Part shown: piece after piece, positions 1-13,375 of the stretch | Numbering within the stretch: position 1 is the stretch's first letter | How the letters are laid out: each line of letters opens with the position of its first letter | The notes under the pieces: model-generated | Database searches by the model: none | The model's input: the letters and a program-made list of their open reading frames with translations, nothing else | What the model was told of the DNA's origin: nothing | Assembly (NCBI RefSeq): GCF_020283565.1 | Contig: NC_060059.1 | Location: 15,507,501-15,571,500 of the forward strand | DNA length: 64,000 bases | DNA from: Trifolium pratense | Lineage: Eukaryota > Streptophyta > Magnoliopsida > Fabales > Fabaceae | Direction of reading: 5' to 3' | Program-made: the position numbers and the translations under genes

Positions 1-219
1 TTACACAAAAACAATTGTACATAGAGGATAACAACAGTGTATAAGTTACCACGTCATATTAATTAATTGGGTTTGGTGGAAAAATAAAAAATAAGAGTAA
101 TTTTGATAAGTTTTTAGTGTAATTTTTTAACTTTATATTAATAAATTACGCTACCTCCAATTTTTTTTATAAGAAATAGTTAATTTTTAAAGTTCATTGA
201 ATTAGGGAGGTAAGCCCAA

Positions 220-550
220 ACCCCCGGGTCCATCTGAATCTGAGTCAACGGACAAAAACCTGAATTGATCGAGTTTGGGTTCAGATGACACCCGATACCA
301 CGGGTCCGTATTTGGGATCACTCGCACTCAAAATCACACTAGGTTAGATTTTAAATTACCTAATTACCAAAGGATGGGGTAGAAAAAATTTGGGATAGTG
401 TAGCATTTTGGAGTGCGGGTTCGGATTTGGGTGGAAAAACTTGAACCCAATGGGTGTGGGTTTTATTTTGCCACCCAAACAACCTTTGAGTGTGGGTTCG
501 GGTGGTGGTTTCAGGTGCGGGTCTGGGAAATGTAAAAGTCGCACCCGACC
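220..550. repeat. G/C-richer dispersed repeat, unidentified
   Basis: This block is richer in G and C than its surroundings and repeats short words such as 'gggttcgg', 'acccaa' and 'cgggtc' on both strands. It is open in several frames on both strands, but the translations are only Gly/Pro-rich low complexity, so no gene is called. It looks like part of a dispersed plant repeat; the family is not recognised. Confidence 0.35.
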
Positions 551-859
551 TTCATCGTTATCAACTTACCATCCCTACAGCGAATATATGATGTATCTGG
601 TCTATATTATACATCATATACATTAATTAATTAATTAACTTTGGAAATTGTGTAATTATGACTAAAGTCATACTTTTTTAATAATTTAATGGTTACAATT
701 AATTAATAATCTATATTATTATAATTAATTTCTTAAAAAAATAACTATAATTAAATTAAAATGATATATAATAAATATTTTTTATAAGCTACATATAATA
801 ATTTAATTAAGGCATTTATATGCTTCCAAATACACTTTCCCATATATGACACTACTATT

Positions 860-1070
860 AGAAATTTGGCTTAAATACGATTTTGGTCCCTGTAAATATG
901 TCTTGTTTTGATTTTGGTCCTTGTAATATTTTTTTTTTAATTTTAGTCCCTGTAAAATCTCAAAAAGGTCCTTTTTTTTAATTTTAAGCCACAAAAAGGT
1001 AATTGTCTATTACCATATTGTTCCCAACCATGATGACTAAAGTCTAAAGAACACTAGTAGAAACAATATG
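860..1070. repeat. Diffuse legume repeat and isolated CACTA-like end
   Basis: Positions about 868-980 carry three spaced copies of 'ttttggtcc(c/t)tgtaa'. This sequence is very common at the ends of legume non-autonomous elements. Near 1051 the motif 'cactagtagaaac' resembles the terminus of a CACTA transposon, but I found no matching inverted end in the window. The remainder of 1-1950 is AT-rich intergenic DNA in which I see no gene. Confidence 0.3.
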
Positions 1071-1989
1071 AGTAACGACGACATACTATGCGGCCTTTAC
1101 ACACGATGTGACAAAAACTAACAATAACTAAACAAACAAAAAATTAGAGAAGATATATGAAAATGCGAAGATGAGAGGGAGTGAAGTGAGTAAGGAAGCA
1201 AAACAATTTATAGAACTTTTAGCTGCCTCCCATCGGCCAATGTCATTTAATGACCCCACAAGGGACCAATTAAAATTGGTCACTTGGTAGACCTTTAACT
1301 GGTGCGAAAGACTTGACCATTGACTAATCCTCTACTTAAATAGCAAACGGAATTTTCAAAATTGCTACAAAAATTCTCATTTTTATAAAGTTTACTAATT
1401 TAAGTAACAAAATGTAAAATTGAAAACTAGCAAGGCGTGAGAGAAACACGCGAGGCACCAAAAGAAATTCGACGAAATGATAAATTATTGAAAAGTCACA
1501 CACAAAACTAAGAGAATGAAGTTCGAACCCCAATTATAGTGTCCGACTTAATAATTTTGACATTTTTGTGAATTGAACTATCATTTGTAGACTTTTTTTC
1601 CATTAACTTTAAATATGGCAAGATGGATATGCATTTTTTTTTAAAGTACTATAAAAAAAAATATATCATTAGTACTATTATCTCAAAAAAAATATTAATA
1701 TATATTATCCTTAAAGAACATTATTAGTACTATACAAAAAGAGCATCATAGTCTAATATTCGGATTTGGATCCTCTCCAATATTTTCCTCATTGTTCATG
1801 TATGTAAACATAAAATACAAAGAGTGGGCTACTCTATGGAGCACGATAAGAGGAGCTCTAAGAATACTCTAAAGAGATTAAAGTAAAATATAATGTTTAT
1901 CGTAGAATGGATCTCTCATTTTCCTTCTAAGTGCCTCCTTTTAGAGTTTTACTTTTGCCACCCTATCCATTTTTTCGCGCGCCCTACGA

Positions 1990-2180
1990 ATTTACCAAAA
2001 TACCCCTGTGCGCTACTTAAGTAGCGGACGCTATAAATGTAAGGTTTTTTGGGGGAGCGTCCGCTACTTAAGTAGAGGACGGCATTTTTTAGAAATTTTC
2101 ATTTTTTTTAACGTAGGCTACTTAAGTATCGGAATGGTAAAAAGGGAAAGACGTAAGGCGCGTAAGTAACCGGTAGGGGT
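1990..2180. repeat. Palindromic 'ctacttaagtag' repeat cluster
   Basis: Three copies of the core 'ctacttaagta(g/t)' occur near 2012, 2067 and 2118. The first two sit in inverted context ('gtagcggacgct' then 'agcgtccgctac') separated by a short spacer, so the strand could fold. No coding sequence is seen. The cluster resembles a dispersed repeat. Its function is unknown. Confidence 0.4.
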
Positions 2181-2489
2181 GACAAAAGGAGATCTCCTCC
2201 TTTTATAGTTTAATGGGCCTTATGCAAGATTTGGATATCTAGGACCAATAAGCTATAACTCTAATATCCATATGTAGCTCGTCTGTATAGGACACGTGGA
2301 GTTGAAGCACGCGTGACCCACATCACTCGTCCGTGCAAATCACATAGAACTGGAGCATGCTTAGCACACGTCACTATGTTCATAAAAAATGTGTGAAAGG
2401 CCAAGCCGCGGTCCAACTGACTTGCATAGTTAAACAAAGGATGGATCTCAACATGACCTGAATGACCACACTACATTTGTCATGATGAA

Positions 2490-2920
2490 GGATAGGTTCA
2501 ATATGACATGGATGATCAAGCTGAGGTTGACATGTTGAAGGTAGAGCTCATGGTCGAGTTGAGCTTAGCATGCTGAAGGATGAGCTCGTGAGCGAGTTGA
2601 GCTAGGCATTTTGAAGGTGGATCTCATTGTCGAACTAAGCTGGACAAGTTGAAGTTGGAGCTCATGGTCGAGTTGAGCTAGACATGCTAAAAGTCGGGCT
2701 AAGTTGAGCATGCAGAAGGAGGAGCTCTTGCTCGAGCTGACATGTTGAATTTGAATCTCATGGTCGAGTTAAGCTAGTCGTGTTGAAGGTGGAGCTCTTG
2801 GTTAAGTTGAGCTATAGACATGTTAAAGGTGGAGCTCAAGGTCAAGTTAAGCTAGGCATGCTAAAGGTTGGGTTGAGATGAGCATGTTGCTTGAACTGAG
2901 TTGAGCATTCTGAATGTGGA
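2490..2920 (+). repeat. Degenerate tandem repeat, about 40-60 bp unit
   Basis: At least eight imperfect copies of a unit built on 'gagctcatggtcgagttgagctaggcatgttgaaggt' phrases follow one another. Unit length varies and copies are diverged, so this is an old minisatellite. No open frame runs through it. From here to 3800 the sequence is plain AT-rich DNA apart from short repeated 'gatacttctc' words near 3360-3480. Confidence 0.55.
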
Positions 2921-3802
2921 GTTATTGGGCCTAAGCATCATCATATGGATTACAACATCAAACCGTTTTTATTAAAATAAAAATCCACAATTGATTAAAG
3001 CCCACGAAATATTAAAAAATATTCTAACATGTTCATCATCATGTCAACCTATATTGGTCCACTCACGTCATCTCTCTTTTTTTTTTATTCAATGGTATGT
3101 AAATTACAAAGAGTAGAAAACCATTTAAAAAGAGAGAGGGAAAAAGTGAATAAATAACTAAAATTATCATTTCGTTTAAAAAATACAAAATAAAACTAAG
3201 ATTATCACAACATGAGAATTTTTTTTAGAGAATCCAAATCCGTAATATTCACTACTTAAGAGTTAACACTAATTGTTTCAGCTCTACTCCATTCACATCA
3301 TCATAAAACAACGTATCGTTAACATATCTTATATATTTTTATTAAAAAATTTAATTATTGGATACTTCTCTAATACGCATCGAAAAGTATCGCAAATGTA
3401 ACTAATCTATAAAATTTAATCGCTAGATACTTCTCCGATACATATCACGAAGTATCAGATACATATCGGTGTTAGATACATATCTAACACGATACCTAGG
3501 ATTTTTCCCGCTCAATGGATGACTTTTTGTTCCCAATGTGAAAAGTCTTTTTCATCTTAAATTACAAATTAAGAGCAATTTTGGAGTATGGGGCTTCCTA
3601 GCTTTATACCAATAGTATTATAATCCAAAAAAAAAAGAACAAAAATGTCAAAAAAAATTATTTTTTATAAATAAATCGCCCCTTTCTCAATTACATCTAT
3701 AGGAGAAATTTAAATTATACCATATCAACCACTCTGCACACCTTATCATTCAAAGAATTATGATACAACAACATCAAATGAATGGACGTGACTCATAAAA
3801 AC

Positions 3803-6800
3803 CTAGTTAAAAAAACAGTTTAGCATGACAGTTAGCAGCAAAAAGAATGTCAATGTTCTACCATTTAGAAAGGTAGAAGCTGGAGAAAGATTGTGTGCAC
3901 CCACTGTATGTACTGTTCCGGATGAATCCTTAACTTTAATGCTGGAAGAGCCTAATAAAGAAACAATGACACAATGTAAGCAAGTTTTTTTTAGCATTAG
4001 ATAATTATCAACAAATTTAACCCTAAAAACCAGTAGAAATTAACCATAAGATGCATGTAGATTAGATAGCTACTACAACAGATGAGGCTTATTTTGGTCA
4101 ATCTGTTTTTTAGTAATTAACCTTGCTTATTTTTCTAATACTAAAAAATGAAGCTGAAAAATATTTCAAACCGGAGTAGGTATAGACGAGGAATGATGAA
4201 TTTTATTCAAATGAAGAGGAAATAATCTGAAGTGATTGGTGCAACCTTGGACTAATTTTGCATATTAACATTTAACTGCGGTTACTATGACCATACAACA
4301 AAATAGGAAACAAAATTATTGAAGGCTACTTGGTACTCACAATTGTAGTCAGTCCATCCAATGACCATATTCTCAAGATCATACAAGACTAGTTTGTTTG
4401 ATAGTACCAAATCTGAAATTAAAAATAATTAAAGTTAATGAGGAATACAAAATGTCGAGTCTTATGAAGTATTTATAAGTGATATATAATTCTAAAGTGT
4501 ACCTCCAAGAAGTGTCATATCCTTTCCGTCCTTAGTTTGTGGCACACTTCTCTGCCAGCCAATACACCGTTCACCATCCTAGGGAACAATAATAACAAGG
4601 CAAAATAAATATCAGTAACTTCATAACAAAATGAGGTATTCTAAAATAAATTTAGAATATACACAAGTATATCAGTAAAATTCTCCAGATCGCAATTTAA
4701 ATCATCATTTAAACCAACAGATAACAAAGGATAGGATAGTTAATTAGACCTTTAATTTACAATCAATGTCCCTAAACATGTTATATATGGCATTTAATAA
4801 CATGCATGATGAAAATACAAAAAACACCTGGGGACCTCTAGGTACAGTTCGGAGGGGGAGAAATCAATTCAGACATGTTAAGCTTACATAAAATTACTTA
4901 TCATTTGAGTATCTAGTATCCACAAAGCTTCTCAATTTAGAATGGGTACATCTACAATGAATAATGAAGTTCATACTCACGCTGTATGGGAACAGGTACT
5001 CGTGAGGATAAACTGTCAGAGAAAGGGAGTCCTCAAAATGTAGCTTCACAACTGGAAATCCATCATCAACACTGCAAGGTTATAATGGTCAACGAATTAA
5101 GGGATTAAGCATATGCAATAGAATCAAGTGCACTTATTTCCTTCTTGAATTGAAAAAAACAAACAGCTTTCAAAAAGTAAATATTTAAGCATCATTTGAA
5201 CAGTTCAAACCCAGTTAAAATTTTGGAGAACCATCTTGAACAGATGGCACTTTGGTAATATAAAATTATTTGCAAATGTACCAACAAAAAGTGTATATAT
5301 TTATAGTCTACTTATAAAAAAGAAACATATATCCAAAATTATCTGCAGCAAAGTATTCAGCCCGCTCAACTGCTCCCTTCACAAACTAAAGAAAAGGATA
5401 GTGAAGCCCAAAAAAGAAAATGAGAAAGGACTGAGAAAAGGAATTAGCACTCTTTCTCTGTTTAATGAAGTTCTGATAGGACATAATACAGTCACTTCAT
5501 CAAGAAGCTAATCAGGAATTAGCACTCTTTCTCGAGTGCAAAAGTTAGCTATATCTATAGTCTATGTCATCTTAACTGAATCCTACTAGCTACCGTAAAT
5601 TGTCATATTCCTTTATTTTAAACTAATCTTTTTCCACCTGCAGGCTTCAGAATATTGGATTACTAATAGGGTCGTGCTAACAAGGGCAAGTGCCCTAAGA
5701 ACATTTGTTAAGGAACTAAAAAAAGGAAGTTTTGTATTGAAAAAAAGTTTTTTTTTTAGACTTTTAAGGAGTTGTTCCACTAATATTATCAAAACAGCAA
5801 AATATGACATTTGGAAAGATATAATTAACTGAAATTGAAAATATGATGTTGTCACTTGTCACTTGTCACCATACCCAATGGGATAAACGACCAATAAAAT
5901 AAATCTCTAGTATCTTGATAAATTATCTGATATCCTCAGTTGACAAAAAACAATGATGAATCAAACAAATAGATCTTTTCACAAAAATAATCAAACAAAT
6001 AGATCACACCTTAATATTAGTAAACAATAATAATTCAGATATAACAGAGAAAATTGAAATTTCTATAAACAAATGTCAGAATGGTAAGTGGCGTACTTTC
6101 CAGCATAATGAAAACATTTAAATTGTCCCTCAACAAGCTCTAATTTCAAACCAGAGTGCCGAGCAAAAACCTGTCATAAAGAACAATCAGTGCCCCAGAA
6201 GAAATATTAATAGAATTATTTTTTTATAGATATACATACCTTTGACAGTAGTTCGTCATAAACTATGAGAGGAAGATAAGCCAAGGTTGTTCCACTATCA
6301 ATAACTGTCCCCTTCGTATTTCCAGAATCAAATATATCTGAGGGAAGCTGTAGAATATCACCATCAACTTCAATATTCTTCAAAACCACATTGAAATGTG
6401 ACCTGCAATAGTCAACAGGCTACAGTTATGGCATACTTACAATCACGAGCTAAACTGTAAATTAAATACATTATGAGTATCTGAAAGAACATTTCACGGA
6501 ATGTTTTCAAAGCTTAAAAAAGAGGTCTAAGATGAATATACCATAATAAAAAATGAAAGGCTTAAATGCAACAAGAACAGTATAGGATGCGTCGGTTCAT
6601 TCTTTGACCTATGGGACTTAATTGCCATTCTAGTGAACTGCAGAAAACCCAGGGAGCTATCATACATATAACTACTAGCTAGAATGATAGAAATGTAATT
6701 TCATATACCCAAAACTCTTTTTAGAATTACAAAATTGAAAGAAGCCCACAATATCCAATGGGGTTGACAATAAAAACTTGGAAAGGAGAATCACAAGAAA

Positions 6801-9364
6801 CAACAGATGGATAAGCCATACCTATGAGGATTCCCATCAGAGATTAAAAAAATAAAAATAAATATCCAATACTCTAGCAAATTTCTTTTATTCAAGTACA
6901 GGTCCCTTCATCAATTGTATATCAACCTAGACAATATTATGATTATTTGATCATGAAATGAGGTTTCATTATTGATAATTTTGAGATTGTGTGTCTGCAA
7001 GTTTTACCCTTGAATGTATATGACAACCAATATCAAGGCATGAGATCAAAAGACAGTTAATGAACATACATATTTGGTACCAATGGAGTTGTACTGACTT
7101 TTGGTTCCACCAATTCCCCTATGGCAAATATTCCACCACCACGAATATTGTCAAGGCAGTGCGAAAATATTTTTTTCACCTTTCGTGATGCAGCAAGCTG
7201 TGAAAGCACAGAAGAATTTGCTTGTCCAAAACCAATTATTCCATCAAGGGCTCCTTCATTAGATGAACCCATAGATTGTACTGCGCCACACCTGTCAGCA
7301 AGTGAATACCACATAGAGATGCAAAAGAGGGGAATTAAAATGTTAAACCAGCAACTTTATTCTTTCATTCTTTATCAACCTATTCTTTCATTCTTTATCA
7401 ACCTAGGAAGATGAATGTTTCTAAATAAAAATGGCCCACTGAAACTCCCACTTGGAAATATTCGAGTACCATAAAAGAGTTAACTCAAAAAGGCAATAAA
7501 TTTTTTGCCTATGGCACTCTGATACAACAGACATGATTGCCCGAAAACTCAACAACATACAATACATTGTCCGTTTGTTTTTTACGGATACAATACAATG
7601 TGAATTGTGGGAGTATAAATAATAAAAATTCTCACCCAAAAATAATACTGCTATTTTGCGGTGCAGTATGGAGGTTTCCATCGACAAAGTCAAAAGTAAG
7701 ATAATCCCTGACATAGTATCCAGCAGTTGAACTTCCATCTCCATAAGTTATGCTATAAGGGCAGGGTATTTCAGGCTTGCAACCAGAAATCGGACCATCA
7801 AATGTGGAAGAGCAAAAATCTTGGTCACAAGAAATTAACTCTGAAGTATGAGATCCCTTTGGGTCATAGAGGGTCAAGTCCATCTGTTGTAACATAACAA
7901 CAACAATAATGAAAATAGGAAATTCAAAGGGTTCGTGTCAACATAACTTTGACTTGGAATCAAAATCATCTATTATATATGATAACGATTCTTTAATTGC
8001 AGATGCATACATACACCGATGTCGCTTTTCTTGGGACATTTTGAGCACTCAATACAATTCACCCACATAAGATCACTTCCTGTATCAACTTGAACATAGT
8101 AGTCCTTCTTTGGAGAACCAATCCCAAGTTTTGTGAAATACAACCTAAATCAAACAAACTAATTTAAGCATATAACAATAATAAGATAATAATTGCATGT
8201 TATAGTTTAGCTTAATATTTTTTACTTTTTCCAAACCTTAGTGTGAGGCTTATTAGAAGGCAAAACAAATAAATAAAGCAGCTCATAATTTAGCTCGGCG
8301 ATCCCATTTATAGTTAGTCACCAAGATTTTTATCAAGTTCCACATTGTATTGCTTTTCTGATTTTTTATGAAATTACAGTCTGTTTGGATTGACTTATTG
8401 GAGTTCATCTACTGACATAATCACTTGCGAAACTATTTGGGAGAACTTATGAAATGTTTGTAAGCTGATTTCAACTTATTTCCACAAGCTCTGCATGATA
8501 GCTTAGGAAATGAAAACAACTTACAGCTTATACAAAAACAGTTCTATTTTTTATTTATTTTTTTGTTGGTACAAAAAAACAGTTGTATTTTATATTTGGT
8601 TATGAAAATAGCTTTATAATAAGCTCTTATATTTTATTTTTTGACTAAAATAATAAACTGTTATATATATAATAAGAGTTTATGCTATAAACAATAAATT
8701 AAGTTGTGGGTTAAATAGTGTTTACCCCTGCAATGTTAGCGAATTTTAGTTTATCCCCCCGTAATATATTTTTTATTTCACCTATTAATGTAAAGATTCC
8801 TCATAAATGATGATAAATGATGACGTAACATGCTTAGTGAGAGGGTAAACCGAAATTCACTAGAAAATTCATTGTCAATAGAAAATTCATAACTCATCCA
8901 TAAGTATTAGTTCAACTAAAAAATGTTGAAATTATTAGTCCGAATGTGTTATTTACCATTCCATCTACAAACTAAAAATATCAACAAAAAAAATTCATAA
9001 CTAATAATAATTAAACAAAATTAAGAATATAATTTGTAAAATTCATAATTAAATAAAATGATATCATATTTTGACCATCACTCAGCCATTTAAATCAGTA
9101 AAGCCTACAATATCTTGACAACTACTAGTTGAACTCTAAAATGAAACAAAATCAAAAGACGAACCCGGTTCGAGTCGGAAGACCATTACCACCAAGGTTG
9201 ATATCAACATCTGAAAGAAATCTACCACGACGATGATCATCGTGATCTTTAATTCCACTCAAACTCGTTTTCCGACGTTCCACCTGAAACACTAAATCAT
9301 TCCCATTCGCAATCGTAACACACACAATTTCCAAAACTATTAACAACAAAAATTTCAGATCCAT
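3803..9364 (-). CDS. GPI-anchored-type A1 aspartic protease
   Basis: A pepsin-family endopeptidase, probably secreted and held at the plasma membrane or wall. Ten coding exons on the minus strand: 9165-9364, 8015-8144, 7636-7883, 7070-7291, 6240-6402, 6097-6170, 4981-5071, 4503-4578, 4341-4412, 3803-3951. All junctions are GT-AG and keep frame, giving 474 residues, a usual length for the family. Residues 1-20 form a hydrophobic signal peptide. The first catalytic motif is DTGS (87-90), the second DSGT (302-305). The plant pattern 'LYFTKLGIG' precedes the first. The last 20 residues are strongly hydrophobic after a Ser/Ala-rich stretch, which suggests a GPI-anchor signal like that of Arabidopsis A36/A39. 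The start is the only Met before the signal peptide. The reading is intact, with no sign of decay. The natural substrate cannot be told from sequence. Confidence 0.9.
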
Positions 9365-11360
9365 TAATCAATCAATCAATCAATTTCACTATACTTTTTC
9401 TCCTTTCAATTCAGCTTCAACTACAATAATTCAAAATTAATCAAACAGTTACAGAACTTAAATTCGATTCAAAATTCAAATTCAACTATAAGTTTTGTAG
9501 ATGGTGGTGATGATGATGATAAAGGTGAATGTAGAAACGGTGGTTACGAACAATCTAACCGACTTGGGGAGGAAAAAAACAGAATTGGAGTGAACTGAGT
9601 TATTTATGCGTTTTGATTTGGATATTTCAATTTAATTTCAACGGTGAACGACGCGTTTTTCACGTCGTTTGGAATTAGTAAAGTGTTATTAATGTGTCAT
9701 GCACCTTATCTTTTTTCTTTTATTGGAAATTCTTTCTTTATTTTTTATTTTTTGACATATTGGAAATTCTTTTAGGTAACAAGTTTCTTTCGTCAACACT
9801 GGATCTACTATTTCAAAGTATTTTATTTATTATAATATATATACAGATAATATACAGATGTTTTTTTTGGTTAAAATGTCACTAATTTTTTGTTTTTTTG
9901 TCTTTTTAGTCTAATACTTCAATAATATAATGTGACTCTTTGTCTTAGTGCATCAATGGTGCTAAGTGGTCCCTTGCATGTTACTATCAACAATCTAATA
10001 AGCATTTATATTTATAAAAAAAATAATCTAATAAGCATTACAAATGTTTTTATTTTTTTTTTACTAAATAAGGATTGTAAATGTTATTAAATAAGTTTCA
10101 CTAATCTAACAAAAAATAAAAATAAGTTTCACTATAGGTTATGTGTCCTCCTACGATGAATTGATTTTGACAGCTCCCGCACTCCACCTCGAGTTCCACG
10201 ATGACGGTTACCACCGTCTCCACCATAAATATGAAGATTTTCGCGCAAAGGTACAATTCAATTACTTTTCAGCTTCCTTCCTCCTTTATTACATATATTG
10301 ACTTGAACATTAGTGCTAACTTATTTTAGAAACACATTGTCCATTGTGAATCACCACTCCAAAGAACTAGGCCACGGTAATTGCATAAAATCTCACCACT
10401 AGGGTCTACCAATTATGTTATGGATATAGCAAAATGTAATAAGAAACATTGTTTAAATAATAAATATGTCTAAAATGTGTGTACCGGAAGTTATACATAC
10501 ATCAACTCAACAACTTGTCTAATTTTAGATAGATATATCTAAACCCTAAATGCCGATATTCCAGTCCTCCATATAGCACACATGATGATTTGATTCATTA
10601 TATATATTTCAGTCCTCCATATATATAGCACACATTAAGGAAAACCTTATCAACCATATTGAGGTATCAAAATAATATCTTCAACCATGGGATTTGGAAA
10701 TAACATATGGATATATATTTCTCATATGGGATTTGGAACTCTAATACCTCTTCCATTCCTTATTCTCATGTTGCATTCATTGGATTAAGATATGACGAGA
10801 GGACAAATGCTATGCGATGCATATAGGATTATGACCAAGCTTAAATTTAAGTAGCATAAGTAGCTCGCCCTAAGTAGTGTTGCCGTTCTTTGCTTAGCCA
10901 ACATGGTTAGATTTGATTGAGATTTACTGCTGTCCAAATTTCCTGCTGTTCCCAAAGTTTACACACAAAACTACCCCTTTTATTTTTTTGTTAAAATTAT
11001 ATCTTCTCTCTCCTATAAAAAAAATCTTCTCTCTCACAAAATGTATTACTGCACCTTTACTGCAGTATTTTCAACTGCAGGAAATCCAAACTGGTTAGAT
11101 TGAACATCTTTGTGTTGTCAAAACCCAATCCCTTTTGGACTTTGAACAAACAATTTTTTCCGGTGACAATAACTCGATACCTTTATTTTGGATTTCCGCT
11201 CCCCAACAAAAACTTATGTTTAGCATTCTTTCAATGTCATCAACGGCAAAAGTTATCATGCATAAGTGTTTTTCTTATGCATGGTGCATAAGGCATGGCG
11301 CTAATCCCCTATGCGCGCACATCGTTACTTCCACGCGCTATTTCATTTTAGCCTTTGATT
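9365..11360. other. Intergenic region upstream of the protease
   Basis: The first 250 bases are the presumed promoter and 5' UTR of the minus-strand aspartic protease, AT-rich with no motif I would name. The rest, to about 11360, is AT-rich intergenic DNA with short simple repeats and no convincing frame. ORFs of 60-80 codons here have no recognisable content. Confidence 0.5.
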
Positions 11361-11364
11361 CTTG

Positions 11365-11570
11365 ATCAAGCAGCCTTAGTGCTTCCACCCTCCTGATCAA
11401 GCATGAGTCGTATGATTAATCAAACAGCTCGGATCATCCCCCTGTTTTTTTTTGTTTGTTGCTGCGCTGGACCTTCTTGTGGGTTGGGCCTGTATTTTTT
11501 CATGTTACATGCACCTCTTCCGCTTACTTTAATGAATGAATATTGTTTGTTGTTAGTCTAAAAAAAAAGG
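11365..11570 (+). mobile_element. 3' end of a degraded LINE
   Basis: The segment reads like the 3' tail of plant L1-type elements: a stretch including 'gttgctgcgctggacc' and 'ttgtgggttgggcctg', then a T-rich tail and an A-run near 11560-11568. No reverse transcriptase remains upstream, so only a heavily 5'-truncated copy survives. The call rests on similarity to remembered LINE 3' ends and is moderate at best. Confidence 0.4.
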
Positions 11571-11599
11571 AAAAACATAGGTCCCGTAGAATTCACACG

Positions 11600-12420
11600 A
11601 AAAATTATGTCCTCATATTAATATATGACTATAACTCATAAAATTGTAAAAAAAATAAACAACTTTACTAATATATGAGTAAAAATATAAGACCCGTGGA
11701 TATATCCAAAAAAATTAGGTTCCCGTATTAATATGAATATAAACCGTAAAATTATTAAAAAAAAATAGGCAACATAATATTTTAGTCCTATTTTTTCTCC
11801 AATAATTTTGTTCCGCATAGAAAAATCTCATAAGAACGAAAGTCATATCTTTCTTGTGTGATTTGTTTATGGTTTTGTTTCTCTGACTCTTTGTAAACTT
11901 TTGTAGTCTACCTCGGTACGTCTTGTGTTTGGGGAGGTTGTCTATGTTAATATATCTCATTTTGGTTTGTTAAAAAAAATATTAGTCCTTATATCAACAA
12001 CAAAAAATCTTGAAAAAAAAAACTTCTAAAAAATGTCATTTATTTTTCAACTTTGTATTTAATTTTTACTGTTTTTTTTTAACTAAATGTATCATTCGCG
12101 CGCAACTGTAGAGAATAATTCTCTTGAGGTAACGGACAATTTTTATTGTTGTTGTCTCACCTTTTTTTTTTTTACGGGAGTTTTTCAGTTTTTCTCCCAC
12201 CATATTCTTGTATTAAATTTATTGAGTTGAACTACAAATTGAAAATTAACTTAATTAAATAACCATACATTTGTTGTCTTATTTGGTATAATGCACTTAT
12301 GACGTTGAAATAAAGAATTTCATTGAATCTCTCCTTTTATTTGTACATGAATTTTACTCTCTTATTATAAAAAAGAAAAAAAAAATAAACACTTCACCTT
12401 TGGTTCCAAAAATATAACAA
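11600..12420. other. AT-rich intergenic stretch
   Basis: Homopolymer runs and short AT-rich words dominate. Two short paired passages mention 'aatatatgact' and 'aatatgaatat' next to 'ccgt' words and look like a diverged repeat. I see no coding exon, RNA gene or complete transposon. Confidence 0.5.
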
Positions 12421-12832
12421 ATTAATTCATATGGCTTAGTGGTAATGTAATAAGAAGTGTAACTAAAAGGTTAAGTGTTCGAATCCTACTAAGAAATGTT
12501 TTAGCATTTTTCTACTAACTTTTTTTAATAAAGACACAAAATAACCTTGAATTGATTATGTGTCAAAAAATGAAAAAGGGGCAAATTGAGAATTTCATAT
12601 GTATGTTCTTTTCTTATATAGTAGATTAATTCATATGGCTTAGTGGTAATGTAATAAGAAGTGTAACTAAAAGGTTAAGTGTTCGAATCCTACTAAGAAA
12701 TGTTTTAGCATTTTTCAACTAACTTTTTTTAATAAAGACACAAAATAACCCTGAATTGATTATGTGTCAAAAAATGAAAAAGGGGCAAATTGGGAATTTC
12801 ATATGTATGTTCTTTTCTTATATAGTAGATAT
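12421..12832 (+). repeat. 204-bp tandem duplication with Pol III-like boxes
   Basis: Two head-to-tail copies, 12421-12624 and 12625 to about 12830, differ at only a few bases. Each contains 'tggcttagtgg', a good match to the Pol III A box, and about 33 bases later 'gttcgaatcc', a B box. A tRNA-derived (SINE-like) origin is therefore possible. On the minus strand, however, each copy begins 'tctactatataagaaaag', which resembles the 5' end of plant Helitrons. A functional tRNA is excluded because the acceptor and anticodon stems do not form. Confidence 0.6.
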
Positions 12833-12875
12833 AGTAGATTTGAATCAAAAAATTAGGATTATGCAATGGAACAAA

Positions 12876-13256
12876 ATTTATTATTACAAAATTGGGAAAA
12901 CGTGCTCTTGAAGGAAAAATTATTTCAAGAAGTAATATTGGTGATCAGGTTTTCATACCTAGATTTTCTTTGACACCATCTGACGTAAGAATTTTTTTAA
13001 ATTTCAAAGAGACAACTTCCTTTAATGATTTCTTTTGCGATGATTATTAATAAGAGTCAGGGACAATTTTAAAGCATGTTGGGATATATCTTCCGTCGCT
13101 AGTGTTTTCACATGGTCAACTGTATGTTGCGATTTCAAGAGTTACTTCTAGAGAAGGATTAAAAATATTGATCATCGATGATGACAGCGAAGATACGACT
13201 AGGACTTCAAATATGGTCTATAAGGAAGTCTTCCGTAATATACCTTCCTTTGTATG
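12876..13256 (+). pseudogene. Helitron PIF1-type helicase C-terminus, decayed
   Basis: Translation in shifting frames gives the C-terminal block of Helitron/PIF1 helicases. First comes a 'KIISRSNIGDQVFIPR' segment, then 'MTxNKSQGQ'-like remnants. From about 13068 a clean stretch contains 'HGQLYVAISRVTSREG' followed by an acidic tail, ending at a stop at 13256. Frameshifts near 12990-13060 break it. In an active Helitron this domain unwinds DNA during rolling-circle transposition; here only the last 110 or so residues are left and no Rep domain is seen. Confidence 0.75.
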
Positions 13257-13375
13257 AATATTTATCCAAACTTATTGTCGAACTATCGTTTAATGTTACT
13301 CAAAAATTTTCATATACCTTATATTATTGCAATTATCATATCGTAATTTATAATTACATATCTTCCAGCTAATTA

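Noticed and set aside
356..626. Overlapping Pro/Gly-rich ORFs on both strands
   Set aside because: Both strands are open only because of short repeated words; the peptides are low complexity and have no start or splice context.
7121..7744. Plus- and minus-strand ORFs of about 100 codons over protease exons 3 and 4
   Set aside because: They are out-of-frame or antisense shadows of exons that splice correctly into the aspartic protease.
12433..12490. Possible tRNA gene at the A and B boxes
   Set aside because: No acceptor or anticodon stem can be formed; the same sequence recurs 204 bases later as part of a tandem repeat.
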